A stretch of 64,000 bases of DNA. Source: Streptomyces sp. NBC_00582 (GTDB lineage: Bacteria; Actinomycetota; Actinomycetes; Streptomycetales; Streptomycetaceae). The position numbers and the translations under genes were made by a program. The DNA is taken from the NCBI RefSeq assembly GCF_036345155.1, contig NZ_CP107772.1, positions 1,736,001-1,800,000 on the forward strand, in the 5' to 3' direction. Positions 18,406 to 27,114 of this stretch are shown piece after piece (the stretch's first letter is position 1; each line of letters opens with the position of its first letter). The notes under the pieces were generated by a model, which searched no databases, was not told the origin of the DNA, and worked only from the letters and a program-made list of their open reading frames with translations.

Positions 18406-19114
18406 TCAGCCGAGGTCGATCCGGAGGATCCGGTCCTTGCCCTTGCCCGCCGCGTCGGTGGTGACCCACAAGGCCTTCCCGCCCGGGACCTTCACGACGT
18501 CCCTGAGCCGGCCGAAGCCGTTGGTGTAGTACGCGACCGGGGTGCCGGCCGTGGTACCGGCGACCGGGACACGCCACAGCCGCTTTCCGCGCAGCGCGCC
18601 GACGTACAGGGCGCCGTCGGCGTAGGTCAGCCCGCTCGGCACGCCCTTGGCCGGGTTCCAGGTGCGCGCGGGATCGGTCATACCGGCCTTCGAGCAGACA
18701 CCCTCGCAGGTGGGCCAGCCGTAGTTCCCGCCGGCCTTGACCAGGTTGAGTTCGTCAGTGGATCCGGTGGTCCCGGCTCCAGTCGGGCGACACGGCGATC
18801 CCCAGCAGGGCCTCCCCGCTGCCGGGGGCGGCGATGCGGGGCTCGGCAGGGACCCCGGTCCTCGCCCCCGACCGGGTGACCTCGAAGACCTTGAGCGTGC
18901 CCGATTCCGTCACCAGGGCCGTGCCGTCCGGCAGCCAGTCGACGCCCCAGGGGTTGGTCCAGCCGGACGAGACGGACCTGATGCCCGAGGGGCCGGTCCG
19001 CCCGGACGGAACGGCGGCACCGGTCCCGGCGGTCGCGAGCAGCAGCCCGGCGAGCACGGCCGCGGCCGGCGCCGTACGGGCCGCGGTCCCGCGGCGGGGT
19101 CCGTGCGCGGACAT
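18406..19114 (-). pseudogene. PQQ-dependent sugar dehydrogenase, internally deleted and frameshifted
   Basis: The N-terminal part (signal peptide, then SGWTNPWGVDWLPDGTALVTESG and LLGIAVSPDWSRDHRIH) reads to a stop at about 18750. The C-terminal part resumes in another frame from DELNLVKAGGNYGWP to the normal end KDRILRIDLG. Compared with the intact paralogue at 51795-52913, about 125 central residues, including the substrate and PQQ-site blades, are gone and the junction is out of frame. The gene starts five bases after the GH5 stop, so it was the second gene of that operon. Confidence 0.85.
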
Positions 19115-19119
19115 GACGG

Positions 19120-20154
19120 TCAGCCCCTGATCCGGTCGCGGACCCAGACACCGTTGGGCGAGAGCGAGGCGGTGCCGAACTTGCCGGTGCCGCAGGCGCC
19201 CTTCTTGAATACCGACAGATCCTTGTGGTTGTCCGACAGGCTCCAGTTCGTCCAGCCGATCTTCTTCTTGGCCATGAGGTCGACGAACTTCTGAGCCATG
19301 GGGTAGTCGGTGCCCCAGCCGTTCCACGAGGCGACGGCCCACTCGGTGACGAAGATGGGGAGCTTGTCCGAGGCGCGGTCCAGCAGCTTGAGGAACTGCT
19401 CCCGGCCCGCCGTCGCGTAGAAGTGGTAGGTGTACATGACGTTCTTGTCGCGCACGGGGTCCGCGATGACGAGCTTCTCGTTGGTCGCCTCGGCCGCGCC
19501 GAGCGTGGCCCAGCCGCGCGTCGGCACGAGGATCACGCTGCCGGGGGCGCGGGAGCGGATCACCGGCATGATCTTCTCGGCGTAGGCCTTGATGGTCGCC
19601 CAGCTCACGCCGTGCGGCTCGTTGGCGATCTCGTAGATCACGTTGTTCTTGTTCTTGTGCTTCTCGGCGATCGCCTTGAAGAAGGCACGCGCGCCCGCGA
19701 GGTCCTCGTGGGGATCGCCCGGGTGGATCGTGTGCCAGTCGACGATGACGTACATGCCGCGGGCGCTCGCCATGTCGACGAGTTTGCTGGCGAGTTCGGT
19801 GTACTTCTTCGGATCCGCGCGATACGCGCCCTCGCGGGCGTACGTCGACACGCGCAGCACACTGGCCTTCCAGTCGTTCGCGACGGCGTCCAGCGCGGCG
19901 CCGGTCAGGCACTGCGGGTACCACTGCGTGCCGTGGGTGCTCATACCGCGCAGCTGGACCGGTTTGCCGGCCTCGCCGCAGAGCTGGGTGCCGCAGACGT
20001 GGAGCTTGCCGTAGGTCTGTACGGGGGTCTTGGCCTTGGGGGCCGTCCCGGATCCCGCCGCGTGCGCCGGGCTCGCGGGGAGAAAGCCCACGGTGGCCGC
20101 GAGAGCCAGTGAGGTCCAGGCGACGCGGCGGGTGCGGGAATGCGTCGAGGGCAT
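19120..20154 (-). CDS. secreted glycoside hydrolase family 5 (cellulase-like)
   Basis: 344 residues. A signal peptide ends near SPAHAAG (33). The (beta/alpha)8 GH5 domain covers about 45-335: RGMSTHGTQWYPQ at strand one, RVSTYAREG, VIVDWHTIHPGDP, acid/base Glu179 in YEIANEP and nucleophile Glu271 in IFVTEWA. It should cut beta-1,4-glucans outside the cell. GGAGG lies before the ATG. It is divergent from a cellulose-synthase-like gene, so it may trim or release the polymer made there, a common arrangement around bacterial glucan synthases, as well as acting on plant cellulose. Confidence 0.93.
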   Translation of the reverse strand: MPSTHSRTRRVAWTSLALAATVGFLPASPAHAAGSGTAPKAKTPVQTYGKLHVCGTQLCGEAGKPVQLRGMSTHGTQWYPQCLTGAALDAVANDWKASVLRVSTYAREGAYRADPKKYTELASKLVDMASARGMYVIVDWHTIHPGDPHEDLAGARAFFKAIAEKHKNKNNVIYEIANEPHGVSWATIKAYAEKIMPVIRSRAPGSVILVPTRGWATLGAAEATNEKLVIADPVRDKNVMYTYHFYATAGREQFLKLLDRASDKLPIFVTEWAVASWNGWGTDYPMAQKFVDLMAKKKIGWTNWSLSDNHKDLSVFKKGACGTGKFGTASLSPNGVWVRDRIRG

Positions 20155-20483
20155 GTGTGCCTCCAGTTCCTAGGATGGGGACCAAAGGCAAATATGACGA
20201 TAAGACAGCTCATGGGTGAGGGACCGTCACCGCGATTCGTCCGGGCCCCGGACAAGGTTCACCCGAGTGCGGACACGAGGCGCTCTTCCCGCTTCCCGCA
20301 CCCCGAGAGGCCCCCCGGATCGCGACTCCTCGGCCTCTTCGCAGGGTGCCACTCCGGCGCATCCTTCCTTCGAGCGAGCGGTGCAGCAATCAGCCCAGCC
20401 GCAGGCGCAGGTCACACCCTCCGTGGCTAGTGGTTGGAGATGACCGGCCCCATTCAAGGAGCACACCTTTCAAGGAGCACACC
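20155..20483. other. 329-bp divergent intergenic region between GH5 and GT2 genes
   Basis: It must hold the promoters of both genes. Near the GH5 side is an AT-rich patch (CAAATATGACGATAAGACAG at 20190-20209) that could supply a minus-strand -10 box. The GT2 side ends in a duplicated ribosome site. I see no riboswitch or RNA gene. Confidence 0.5.
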
Positions 20484-20485
20484 TT
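20453..20485 (+). repeat. exact 16-bp tandem duplication carrying the ribosome site of the GT2 gene
   Basis: TTCAAGGAGCACACCTT occurs at 20453-20469 and again at 20469-20485, sharing one T. Each copy contains AAGGAG; only the second is followed by an in-frame start (TTG at 20484). Confidence 0.85.
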
Positions 20486-22139
20486 GAGCCTGGATTCCTT
20501 TGACCTCGCACTGGAGACCGACCGCCCACAGCCCGCCCCGCGTATAACCCCCCGGTCCGCACAGCAAGCCGGCGGCGTGCTCCCCGCGCCCCCGGACGAC
20601 GAGGAGAAGTACTCCTACGCGAGGCGTCACCTCTGGGTCCTCACCGGCGCCTCGCTCATCAGCATGGGCTGCCTCGTCTACAGCCAGTTCCGGCTGATCC
20701 AGTCGTCGCCCTGGCTGTTCGTCCTGCTGCCGTGCCTGGTCTTCAGCATCCTTTATTACGTCGCCTCGCTGCGGGTGAACGGCTTCACTCCCGACTTCGA
20801 TCTGAAGGCCCACCGCGAACTGGTCGGAGCCTGGCGCCCCACGACGTATCCGACGGTCGCCGTCTTCCTTCCGGTGTGCGGAGAGCCCGTCGACGTCCTG
20901 GAGAACACCTGGACGCATGTACGCCGGCTCGCCGACCGCTATCCCGGCAGAGCCACCGCCTACGTACTGGACGACTCCGCCTCTCCCGAACTCGCCGCCA
21001 TGGCGGAGGAGTTCGGTTTTGAATACGGAAGCAGGCCCAATCGGGGCTGGTTCAAGAAGGCGGGCAATCTGCATTACGGGCTCGGTATCTCCGACGAGGA
21101 GTACATCCTCATCCTGGACGCCGACTTCGCCCCGCGGGCGGATCTGCTGGAGGAACTCCTGCCGTACATGGAACGCGATCCGAAGACCGGGATCGTCCAG
21201 TCACCGCAGTACTTCCGCGTGGCCCGGCGTCAGACGTGGATCGAGCGCGGCGCGGGTTCCGTGCAGGAGTTGTTCTACCGGGCGATCCAGGTCTCCCGGC
21301 AGCGTCACGGCGGCGCGATCTGCGTGGGCAGTTGCGCGGTGTACCGGCGGGCGGCCCTGAAGGCCAACGGCGGTACGACGCTGATCGAGCACTCGGAGGA
21401 CGTCCACACGGGCTTCGACCTCGGGCGCCTCGGCTGGGGACTGCGCTATGTGCCGATCCCCCTCGCCACCGGCAACTGCCCCGACAACGTCAGCGCGTTC
21501 TACCACCAGCAGTACCGCTGGTGCTCGGGATCCATGAGCCTGCTGGGCAGCGGGAAGTTCTGGAGCGCCAAGCTCCCGCTCTCCACGCGGCTCTGCTACT
21601 TCTCCGGCTTCCTCTACTACATCCACACCGCCGTCTTCACGTTCGTGGCGCCCCTGCTGCCGATCGTCCTGCTGGTGGTCATGCCGGAGAAACTCAAGGT
21701 CGACTACATGCTGCTGGTCCTGCCCAGCGTGGTCTACACCCTGCTGGTCTTCCCGCTGTGGCACCGGTGCCCCTACCGGATCGAGGCGTGGGCCGTACGG
21801 CTGCTCTACGGCTGGGCACATCTTTTCGCCATCTGGGACATCGCCCGGGGCAGGCGCCAGGCCTGGCGGCCCACGGGCTCGGCGGCCGCGGGCCGCAACA
21901 CCAACCGGCGCCTCCACGTGGGCGTCCGGGTCTGGAACGGCGGCACGGCACTGCTGTGGGTGGGCGTCGCGGCCTATCGCATGGCCACGCTGTACCCGCC
22001 GGACTTCGCCCTGGTGACGGCCTCCGGCCTGTTCTACGCCGTGGTCGTGGGCCGTGTCCTCGTGCCGCACCGCAGCCCCCGAAAGGCGCCGGTCACCCGG
22101 GTCGCGCCCCGACGGCTGGAACCCGCGGAGAGCCACTGA
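20484..22139 (+). CDS. cellulose-synthase-like glycosyltransferase family 2 (BcsA/CslA-like)
   Basis: 551 residues. Two N-terminal membrane helices (about 50-95) precede a processive GT2 domain: PVCGEPVDVLENTW, LDDSASP, the DxD-like DADFAP, the acceptor Asp in HSEDVHTGFDL and the QxxRW motif in QQYRWCSGSMS. Several helices follow from about 365 to 540. It should polymerise UDP-glucose and extrude a beta-glucan; no PilZ c-di-GMP domain is visible. The start is a TTG with AAGGAG at good spacing, in a duplicated segment. The divergent GH5 gene is the likely partner; glxA, found beside cslA in S. coelicolor, is absent here. Confidence 0.92.
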   Translation: MSLDSFDLALETDRPQPAPRITPRSAQQAGGVLPAPPDDEEKYSYARRHLWVLTGASLISMGCLVYSQFRLIQSSPWLFVLLPCLVFSILYYVASLRVNGFTPDFDLKAHRELVGAWRPTTYPTVAVFLPVCGEPVDVLENTWTHVRRLADRYPGRATAYVLDDSASPELAAMAEEFGFEYGSRPNRGWFKKAGNLHYGLGISDEEYILILDADFAPRADLLEELLPYMERDPKTGIVQSPQYFRVARRQTWIERGAGSVQELFYRAIQVSRQRHGGAICVGSCAVYRRAALKANGGTTLIEHSEDVHTGFDLGRLGWGLRYVPIPLATGNCPDNVSAFYHQQYRWCSGSMSLLGSGKFWSAKLPLSTRLCYFSGFLYYIHTAVFTFVAPLLPIVLLVVMPEKLKVDYMLLVLPSVVYTLLVFPLWHRCPYRIEAWAVRLLYGWAHLFAIWDIARGRRQAWRPTGSAAAGRNTNRRLHVGVRVWNGGTALLWVGVAAYRMATLYPPDFALVTASGLFYAVVVGRVLVPHRSPRKAPVTRVAPRRLEPAESH

Positions 22140-22312
22140 GCACCGCGCTCGCCCCGAACGAGGTCCTCGCAGCCCGGCCGACGCGGCTGCGGGGGCCTCG
22201 TTCGCTTCGTAAGTAACGGGCAAGACTTGCCCTCGAACACTTGTGGGCATTTGGGGCGGCGCCCCATGATTGGCCGGATCCCGCCCGTACCGCGAGCACG
22301 CAGGAGCCTCAG

Positions 22313-23842
22313 GTGGCCGCTGGTCAGATACTTTCCGAGCCGGCCGGTGTGCCGGCGGCAGCCCTGGCCGAACGGAAGAAACTGCGCAAGCACTTCGGCC
22401 GCTTCGACATCCTCTTCTTCCTCCTGTGCACCATCGTCGGGGTGGACACCATCGGCACGGTGGCCTCCTCCGGCGCCGAGGCGTTCACCTGGCTCATCGT
22501 GCTGGCCGTCGTGTTCTTCGTGCCGTCCGCGCTGCTGATCGCCGAACTCGGGGCCGCGTTCCCCGACGAGGGCGGCCCCTACATCTGGACCAGCCGGGCC
22601 TTCGGCCGTCTCGCGGGAGCCGTCAACAACTTCCTGTACTGGATCACCAACCCGGTGTGGCTCGGCGGCACCCTCTCGGTGTCCGCCGTCACCGCCTTCA
22701 CCACGTTCTTCAACGACGGCAGGGACCTGAGCACGCCCGCCTTCTACGTCTTCACCCTCGCGTTCGTCTGGGTGGGTGTGCTCGCCGCGATCCTCTCCTT
22801 CGACGTCGGCAAATGGATCCCCACCATCGGCGCCTGGAGCCGTTTCGTCCTCCTCGGCCTGTTCACCGTCACCGTCGTGATCTACGGCGTCCGGCACGGC
22901 CTGCACGGCTTCGGGCTCGGCGACTTCTCCCCGACGTACGCCGGATTCGTCGCCCTGGTGCCCGTCCTGATGTTCAACTACGTCGGCTTCGAGCTGCCGA
23001 ACACCGCGGGCGACGAGATGACCGACGCCCAGCGGGACGTGCCCTTCGCCATCTTCCGCAGCGCGATCCTCGCCGTCCTGCTCTACGCGCTGCCGATCCT
23101 CGGCATCCTGCTCGTCCTGCCGGTCAAGGCCGTCACCGGCCTCGGCGGGTTCATCGACGCGATCCGCCAGGTCTTCACCGTCTACGGCGGCTCCGTCGCC
23201 GGCGACGGCACCGCCACGCTCAGCGGCGCCGGCAGCGTGCTCGGGGACCTCGCCGCGATCCTGTTCATCCTCACGGTGCTGTCCTCGGGCGTCACCTGGG
23301 TCATGGGCTCCGACCGCGCCCTCGCCGTCTCCGGATACGACGGCGCGGCACCCCGCTTCCTCGGCGTCATCTCCAGCCGCTTCGGCACCCCGGTCCGGGT
23401 CAACGTCCTCAGCGGACTCGTCTCCACCGTGGTCCTGGTCCTGGCCCACGAACTGACCGACGGCAGCGCCGCCAAGCTCTTCGGCGCCGTCCTCGGCCTC
23501 GCCGTCTCCACCACCCTCGTCAGCTATCTCGGCATCTTCCCCGCCCTCGCGGTCCTGCGCCGCAAGGCCCCGGACACCCCCCGCCCCTACCGGGCACCCC
23601 TCCCCCGCACGATCAGCACCGTGCTCACCCTCCTCGTCCTGTTCGCGAGCGTTCAGCTGATCGCCCCCGGCCTCGGCGACCACTGGTTCGGCGCCGACTA
23701 CGCCCCGGACGGCTGGACCCACGCCGAACGCTGGAAGTACCTCCTCACCGAGGCCGTCCCGCTGGCCGGCTTCATGCTCCTCGGCGTGCTCTTCTGGGTC
23801 CTGGGCAGGCCGACCCGCACCGCGGCCGCCGCCGGGAAGTGA
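22313..23842 (+). CDS. APC-superfamily amino acid permease
   Basis: 509 residues with about twelve membrane helices from residue 30 on. The first helix pair reads FGRFDILFFLLCTIVGVDTIGTVASSGAEAF, the unwound-helix region typical of glutamate/GABA-type APC permeases, followed by GGPYIWTSRAFGRL. A Gly/Asp-rich external loop near residues 290-320 and a hydrophilic loop near 455-480 are noted. The start is a GTG with AGGAG seven bases upstream. It stands alone; substrate unknown. Confidence 0.88.
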   Translation: MAAGQILSEPAGVPAAALAERKKLRKHFGRFDILFFLLCTIVGVDTIGTVASSGAEAFTWLIVLAVVFFVPSALLIAELGAAFPDEGGPYIWTSRAFGRLAGAVNNFLYWITNPVWLGGTLSVSAVTAFTTFFNDGRDLSTPAFYVFTLAFVWVGVLAAILSFDVGKWIPTIGAWSRFVLLGLFTVTVVIYGVRHGLHGFGLGDFSPTYAGFVALVPVLMFNYVGFELPNTAGDEMTDAQRDVPFAIFRSAILAVLLYALPILGILLVLPVKAVTGLGGFIDAIRQVFTVYGGSVAGDGTATLSGAGSVLGDLAAILFILTVLSSGVTWVMGSDRALAVSGYDGAAPRFLGVISSRFGTPVRVNVLSGLVSTVVLVLAHELTDGSAAKLFGAVLGLAVSTTLVSYLGIFPALAVLRRKAPDTPRPYRAPLPRTISTVLTLLVLFASVQLIAPGLGDHWFGADYAPDGWTHAERWKYLLTEAVPLAGFMLLGVLFWVLGRPTRTAAAAGK

Positions 23843-23942
23843 CCCACGGCGGCGGTGACGTGCCCCTTCCCCGGGGTACTCGGCGACCTGGCCGGGCAGC
23901 ACCCGGTGGTCGTCGACAGGCCGCGAGCGCCGGAGGGACACC

Positions 23943-24470
23943 ATGAGCACGACAGCGCAGGGCCAGGAGCGGCGGAAGATCCTGGACGTCTACCTCAACG
24001 ACCACCTGGCCGGCGCGACCGCCGGCGCCGAGCTGGCCCGGCGCATGGTCCAGGAGCACGGCGACTCGCCGTACGGGGACGACCTGCGACGGCTGGCCAC
24101 GGAGATCGCCCAGGACCGACGGTCCCTGCTGGGGGTCCTGGCCGACCTCGGGATGCCGGTGAGGCACTACAAGGTGTACGGCGCGTGGCTGGGCGAGAAG
24201 GTCGCCCGGCTGAAGCCCAACGGACGCCTGGTGCGCCGCTCCGGCCTCACGGTGCTGGTCGAGCTGGAGGCCCTGCGGGTCGGGGTGCAGGGCAAGGCGA
24301 TGGTGTGGCGCGCCCTGCAGCGCGCCGCCGCCCGCGAGCCCCGGCTGGAGCCCGAACGGCTGCGGGAGCTGCTGGAACGGGCCGAACAGCAGCTCAGGAC
24401 CGTGGACGAACTGCACCACGAGGCGGCGACGGCCCTGCTGGCCACCCCCTCGGTGACGACCTCCGTGTGA
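23943..24470 (+). CDS. conserved actinobacterial helical protein (hypothetical)
   Basis: 175 residues with no signal peptide or membrane segment. It looks like a ferritin-like four-helix bundle: helix one ILDVYLNDHLAGATAGAEL, helix two with DLRRLATEIAQDRRSLLG, a conserved linker PVRHYKVYGAWLGEKVARLKPN and two C-terminal helices. Similar proteins are widespread in Streptomyces with no known function. Metal-binding residues of true ferritins are not evident. It lies 100 bases downstream of the permease gene on the same strand but with its own spacing and a GGAGGG site. Confidence 0.8.
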   Translation: MSTTAQGQERRKILDVYLNDHLAGATAGAELARRMVQEHGDSPYGDDLRRLATEIAQDRRSLLGVLADLGMPVRHYKVYGAWLGEKVARLKPNGRLVRRSGLTVLVELEALRVGVQGKAMVWRALQRAAAREPRLEPERLRELLERAEQQLRTVDELHHEAATALLATPSVTTSV

Positions 24471-24505
24471 CGGCCGCAGTCCGCCCTGTGGGCCGGGGCC
24501 CCGCT

Positions 24506-24522
24506 CATCCACGGTGTGGATG
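24506..24522. promoter_or_regulatory. LysR-type operator candidate upstream of the MFS gene
   Basis: Perfect inverted repeat CATCCA-N5-TGGATG, matching the LysR consensus T-N11-A. The same half-sites with the same spacer occur at 26973-26989 beside the LysR gene. It lies 183 bases before the MFS start, in a 235-bp gap with no other notable element. Confidence 0.6.
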
Positions 24523-24705
24523 GCCCGGATACGGGATTCGGATCACGCGGAGGATGGCGGCCCGGCCCGTCGAGCGCCCATAGTCGTCCCGACCGCACGC
24601 CGCTGTCGGGACCAGCCGCAGGTGTGCGGCCGTCCGCAGCATGCCGCGCGATCCCCGCACCTGTGACCGGCATGCCCGCTCCCGTACACCGTCCCTGGAG
24701 TCGCC

Positions 24706-25962
24706 ATGCCCGGTTCCGCCCCGCCGCCGTCCCCCGTCGCGGTCGACGACGCCGCTCCCTCCCCCGTCGCCGTGTCGGGCCCGGCCCATCTGCTGCGGGT
24801 GACCCTGCTGATGGCGGGCAGTTGTCTGCCGATCCTGGGGGCGGTGCTGATCGCCCCTGTACTGCCGAAGATGCAGGACCACTTCGCCTCGGTCCCGGGG
24901 GCCGAGGCGCTGGTGCCGCTCGCGCTGACCGTCCCGGCGCTGTCACTGGCGCTGCTGGCCCCCTTCGCCGGGGTGCTCGTGGACCGGCTGGGCCGCAAAC
25001 GGCTGCTGATCGTGGCGACGGTCCTGTACGCCGCGTTCGGCACGGCCCCGCTCTGGCTGCGGTCGCTGGGCGGCATCATCGCCAGCCGCGCCCTGGTCGG
25101 GGTCGCCGAGGCCGCCGTCATGACCTGCTGCACCACCCTGATCGGCGACTACTACAGCGGTCGGCGGCGGGTGAAGTACCTCGCGCTGCAGACCATGTGC
25201 GCCTCGGCGTCGGCCACCGTGTTCTTCGTGATCGGCGGGGCCGCCGGGTCGGCGGGCTGGCGGGTGCCGTTCTGGGTGTACGCCGTGAGCCTGGTCCTCG
25301 CTCCGCTGATGGCCTCGGCGCTGCCCGGCCCCACGACCGGTACCGAGGCGGCGAGGACGCGGGCGGAGACGCCCGGGCGCACCTTCCCCTGGCGCCGGCT
25401 GGCGGGCGTCTGCGCCCTGACCTTCTTCGGGGCGATGGTCTTCTACACCGTCCCGGTGGAGATGTCGTACCTGCTGGACGACCTCGGGGTGGAGAACTCC
25501 GGGGTGATCGGTCTGGCCACCGCGATCGCCAGTGCCGCCACCGTGGGCGGGGCGATCACCTTCGCCCGCCTGAAGCGCTCCCCCGACCCGCTGCTGCCGG
25601 CCGTGCTCGCCCTGTGCGCGGTCGGCTTCGGCGTGATGTTCCTCGCCGGGAACGCCCCGCTGCTGGTCGTCGGCGCGGTCGTCAACTGCGTGGGCACCGG
25701 CATGCTGCTGCCCGCCCTGCTCACCAGCGCGATGTCCCGTCTGTCCTTCGAGGACCGCGGCCGCGGCACCGGTCTGTGGATGGCGGCGTTCTTCGGCGGC
25801 GAGTTCGTCTGCCCGCTGGTGCTCCTGGCGGGTGAGGCGGCGGTGGGCAGTCTCGCGGCGGCGGTGGGCACGCTGGGCCTGGCGTCCGCCCTGGTCGCGG
25901 CGGCCCTGTGGGCCACCGCACGAAGCCGCGACCGAGCAGCCGGCCTGACGGCGATCCCCTAG
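24706..25962 (+). CDS. MFS transporter
   Basis: 418 residues, about twelve membrane helices. The signature loop 2-3 motif is APFAGVLVDRLGRKRLLIV, and the first helix contains LPILGAVLIAPVLPKMQDHF, a pattern of the CynX/drug and aromatic-acid transporters. The central loop (about 205-225) separates two six-helix halves. A LysR operator-like site upstream that also occurs at the LysR/monooxygenase gap suggests it moves the aromatic or carboxylate ligand of that regulator. This is an inference. The ATG follows CTGGAGT. Confidence 0.85.
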   Translation: MPGSAPPPSPVAVDDAAPSPVAVSGPAHLLRVTLLMAGSCLPILGAVLIAPVLPKMQDHFASVPGAEALVPLALTVPALSLALLAPFAGVLVDRLGRKRLLIVATVLYAAFGTAPLWLRSLGGIIASRALVGVAEAAVMTCCTTLIGDYYSGRRRVKYLALQTMCASASATVFFVIGGAAGSAGWRVPFWVYAVSLVLAPLMASALPGPTTGTEAARTRAETPGRTFPWRRLAGVCALTFFGAMVFYTVPVEMSYLLDDLGVENSGVIGLATAIASAATVGGAITFARLKRSPDPLLPAVLALCAVGFGVMFLAGNAPLLVVGAVVNCVGTGMLLPALLTSAMSRLSFEDRGRGTGLWMAAFFGGEFVCPLVLLAGEAAVGSLAAAVGTLGLASALVAAALWATARSRDRAAGLTAIP

Positions 25963-25990
25963 GGGCGCGGGGCACCGCGCGAGAAACCAC
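25956..25990. repeat. single copy of the common intergenic element, overlapping a stop codon
   Basis: CCCCTAGGGGCGCGGGGC followed by ACCGCGCGAGAAACCAC is the reverse complement, with three changes, of the core repeated in the 4.6-kb array. It overlaps the MFS stop codon and lies between convergent genes, where it may act as a terminator. Confidence 0.6.
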
Positions 25991-26035
25991 GGCGGACCCG
26001 CACCCGCGTGACGGCCCGTCGGGGCACGGCACGGC

Positions 26036-26944
26036 TCACGCCTCGATCAAGGTCGCCCCCACCTCGGCGCTCTTCCGGCGCAGCCAGATGTGCGCCGCGT
26101 CCTGCGCGTGCACCGGATGCCACCACAACGCCTCCTGCACCGGAACGGCCTCGAAGGGACACGGCAGCACCCGCACCGCGGCCGCCCGCACCGCCTTGCG
26201 GGCCAGCCGTTCCTGGATCATGGCGACCCGCCGGGTGCCCTCGACCATGTGGGGCAGCAGTTGGAAGGTCTGTACGGAGACCTCCACCCGGGGGCTGATG
26301 CCGAGCATGCTGAGCTGCCGGGCGACCGGTGCGTCGTAGGGCCGCTGGTAGACCGCCCAGGGCAGCCGGGCGAGGTGGTCGAGGGTGAGTGCGTGGCCGA
26401 CCTCGGGGTTGTCGTCGGCCACCAGGCAGAGCCAGCGGTCCTGGTGGAGGTCGACGGCCGGGAAGCCGTCGATGACTCCGTGCGGCAGCAGCAGTCCGTC
26501 GACGGTGCTGAGCGCGGTCGCGGTGTTCTCCACGACCCCGGGCGCCGGGTGCTGGAAGGTGAACCGGATGCCGGGTGCCTCCTGGTGCACGGCCCGGGCG
26601 AGCGCGGCACCGAACACGGCCGCTCCGTAGTCCGAGGCGAGCAGGGTGAACTCCCGGCTCTCGGCGGCCGGTTCGAAGTCGGCCTGGCTGGAGAACACCC
26701 GCTCCAGCAGATCGCACGCGGTCGCGCTGCGGTCCCGCAGGGCGACCCCCAGCGGGGTCAGCTCATAGGCGTTGCCCGTACGGGCCAGCAATTCGTCGTC
26801 GAAGTGCCGCCGCAGACGCGCCAGCGCCGCGCTCATCGCGGGCTGGCTCAGGCCGATGCGCTCGCCGGCCCGTGTCACATTGCGCTCCTCCAGCAGGGCG
26901 CGCAGGGCGACTACGAGGTTGAGATCGAGTCGGGACAGGTTCAC
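26036..26944 (-). CDS. LysR-family transcriptional regulator (NodD-like)
   Basis: 302 residues. The N-terminal winged HTH reads LSRLDLNLVVALRALLEERNVTRAGERIGLSQPAMSAALARLR in overlapping parts at 3-60, and the substrate-binding domain spans about 90-295. The subfamily controls aromatic degradation genes in many actinomycetes. It is divergent from a truncated FAD monooxygenase. A CATCCA-N5-TGGATG site lies between them and an identical one lies before the MFS gene. The GTG at 26944 is chosen because AGGTGG precedes it; an in-frame GTG at 26956 lacks a ribosome site. Confidence 0.9.
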   Translation of the reverse strand: MNLSRLDLNLVVALRALLEERNVTRAGERIGLSQPAMSAALARLRRHFDDELLARTGNAYELTPLGVALRDRSATACDLLERVFSSQADFEPAAESREFTLLASDYGAAVFGAALARAVHQEAPGIRFTFQHPAPGVVENTATALSTVDGLLLPHGVIDGFPAVDLHQDRWLCLVADDNPEVGHALTLDHLARLPWAVYQRPYDAPVARQLSMLGISPRVEVSVQTFQLLPHMVEGTRRVAMIQERLARKAVRAAAVRVLPCPFEAVPVQEALWWHPVHAQDAAHIWLRRKSAEVGATLIEA

Positions 26945-26972
26945 CGGGGGCACCACCTAGGGAACGACGAGC

Positions 26973-26989
26973 CATCCATGTCGTGGATG
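26973..26989. promoter_or_regulatory. LysR-type operator in the LysR/monooxygenase divergent gap
   Basis: Perfect CATCCA-N5-TGGATG, containing T-N11-A, 29 bases upstream of the LysR start codon. It is the autoregulatory position expected for this family and matches the site at 24506-24522. Confidence 0.65.
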
Positions 26990-27114
26990 CGGCAGATCCA
27001 CAGGATTGATTTCCGTGATTCTCCGATCACGGTCACAGTAGACCGCACCCCAGCAGGAGGAAATCTCGGCGTTCGCCGCGCGACGCCACGGCCCTACCCG
27101 AGAGGTATCCCGAC

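Noticed and set aside
24516..25835. 439-aa plus-strand ORF overlapping the MFS gene
   Set aside because: Arg/Gly/Pro-rich composition and codon bias typical of a shifted frame; the MFS frame carries the hydrophobic helices.
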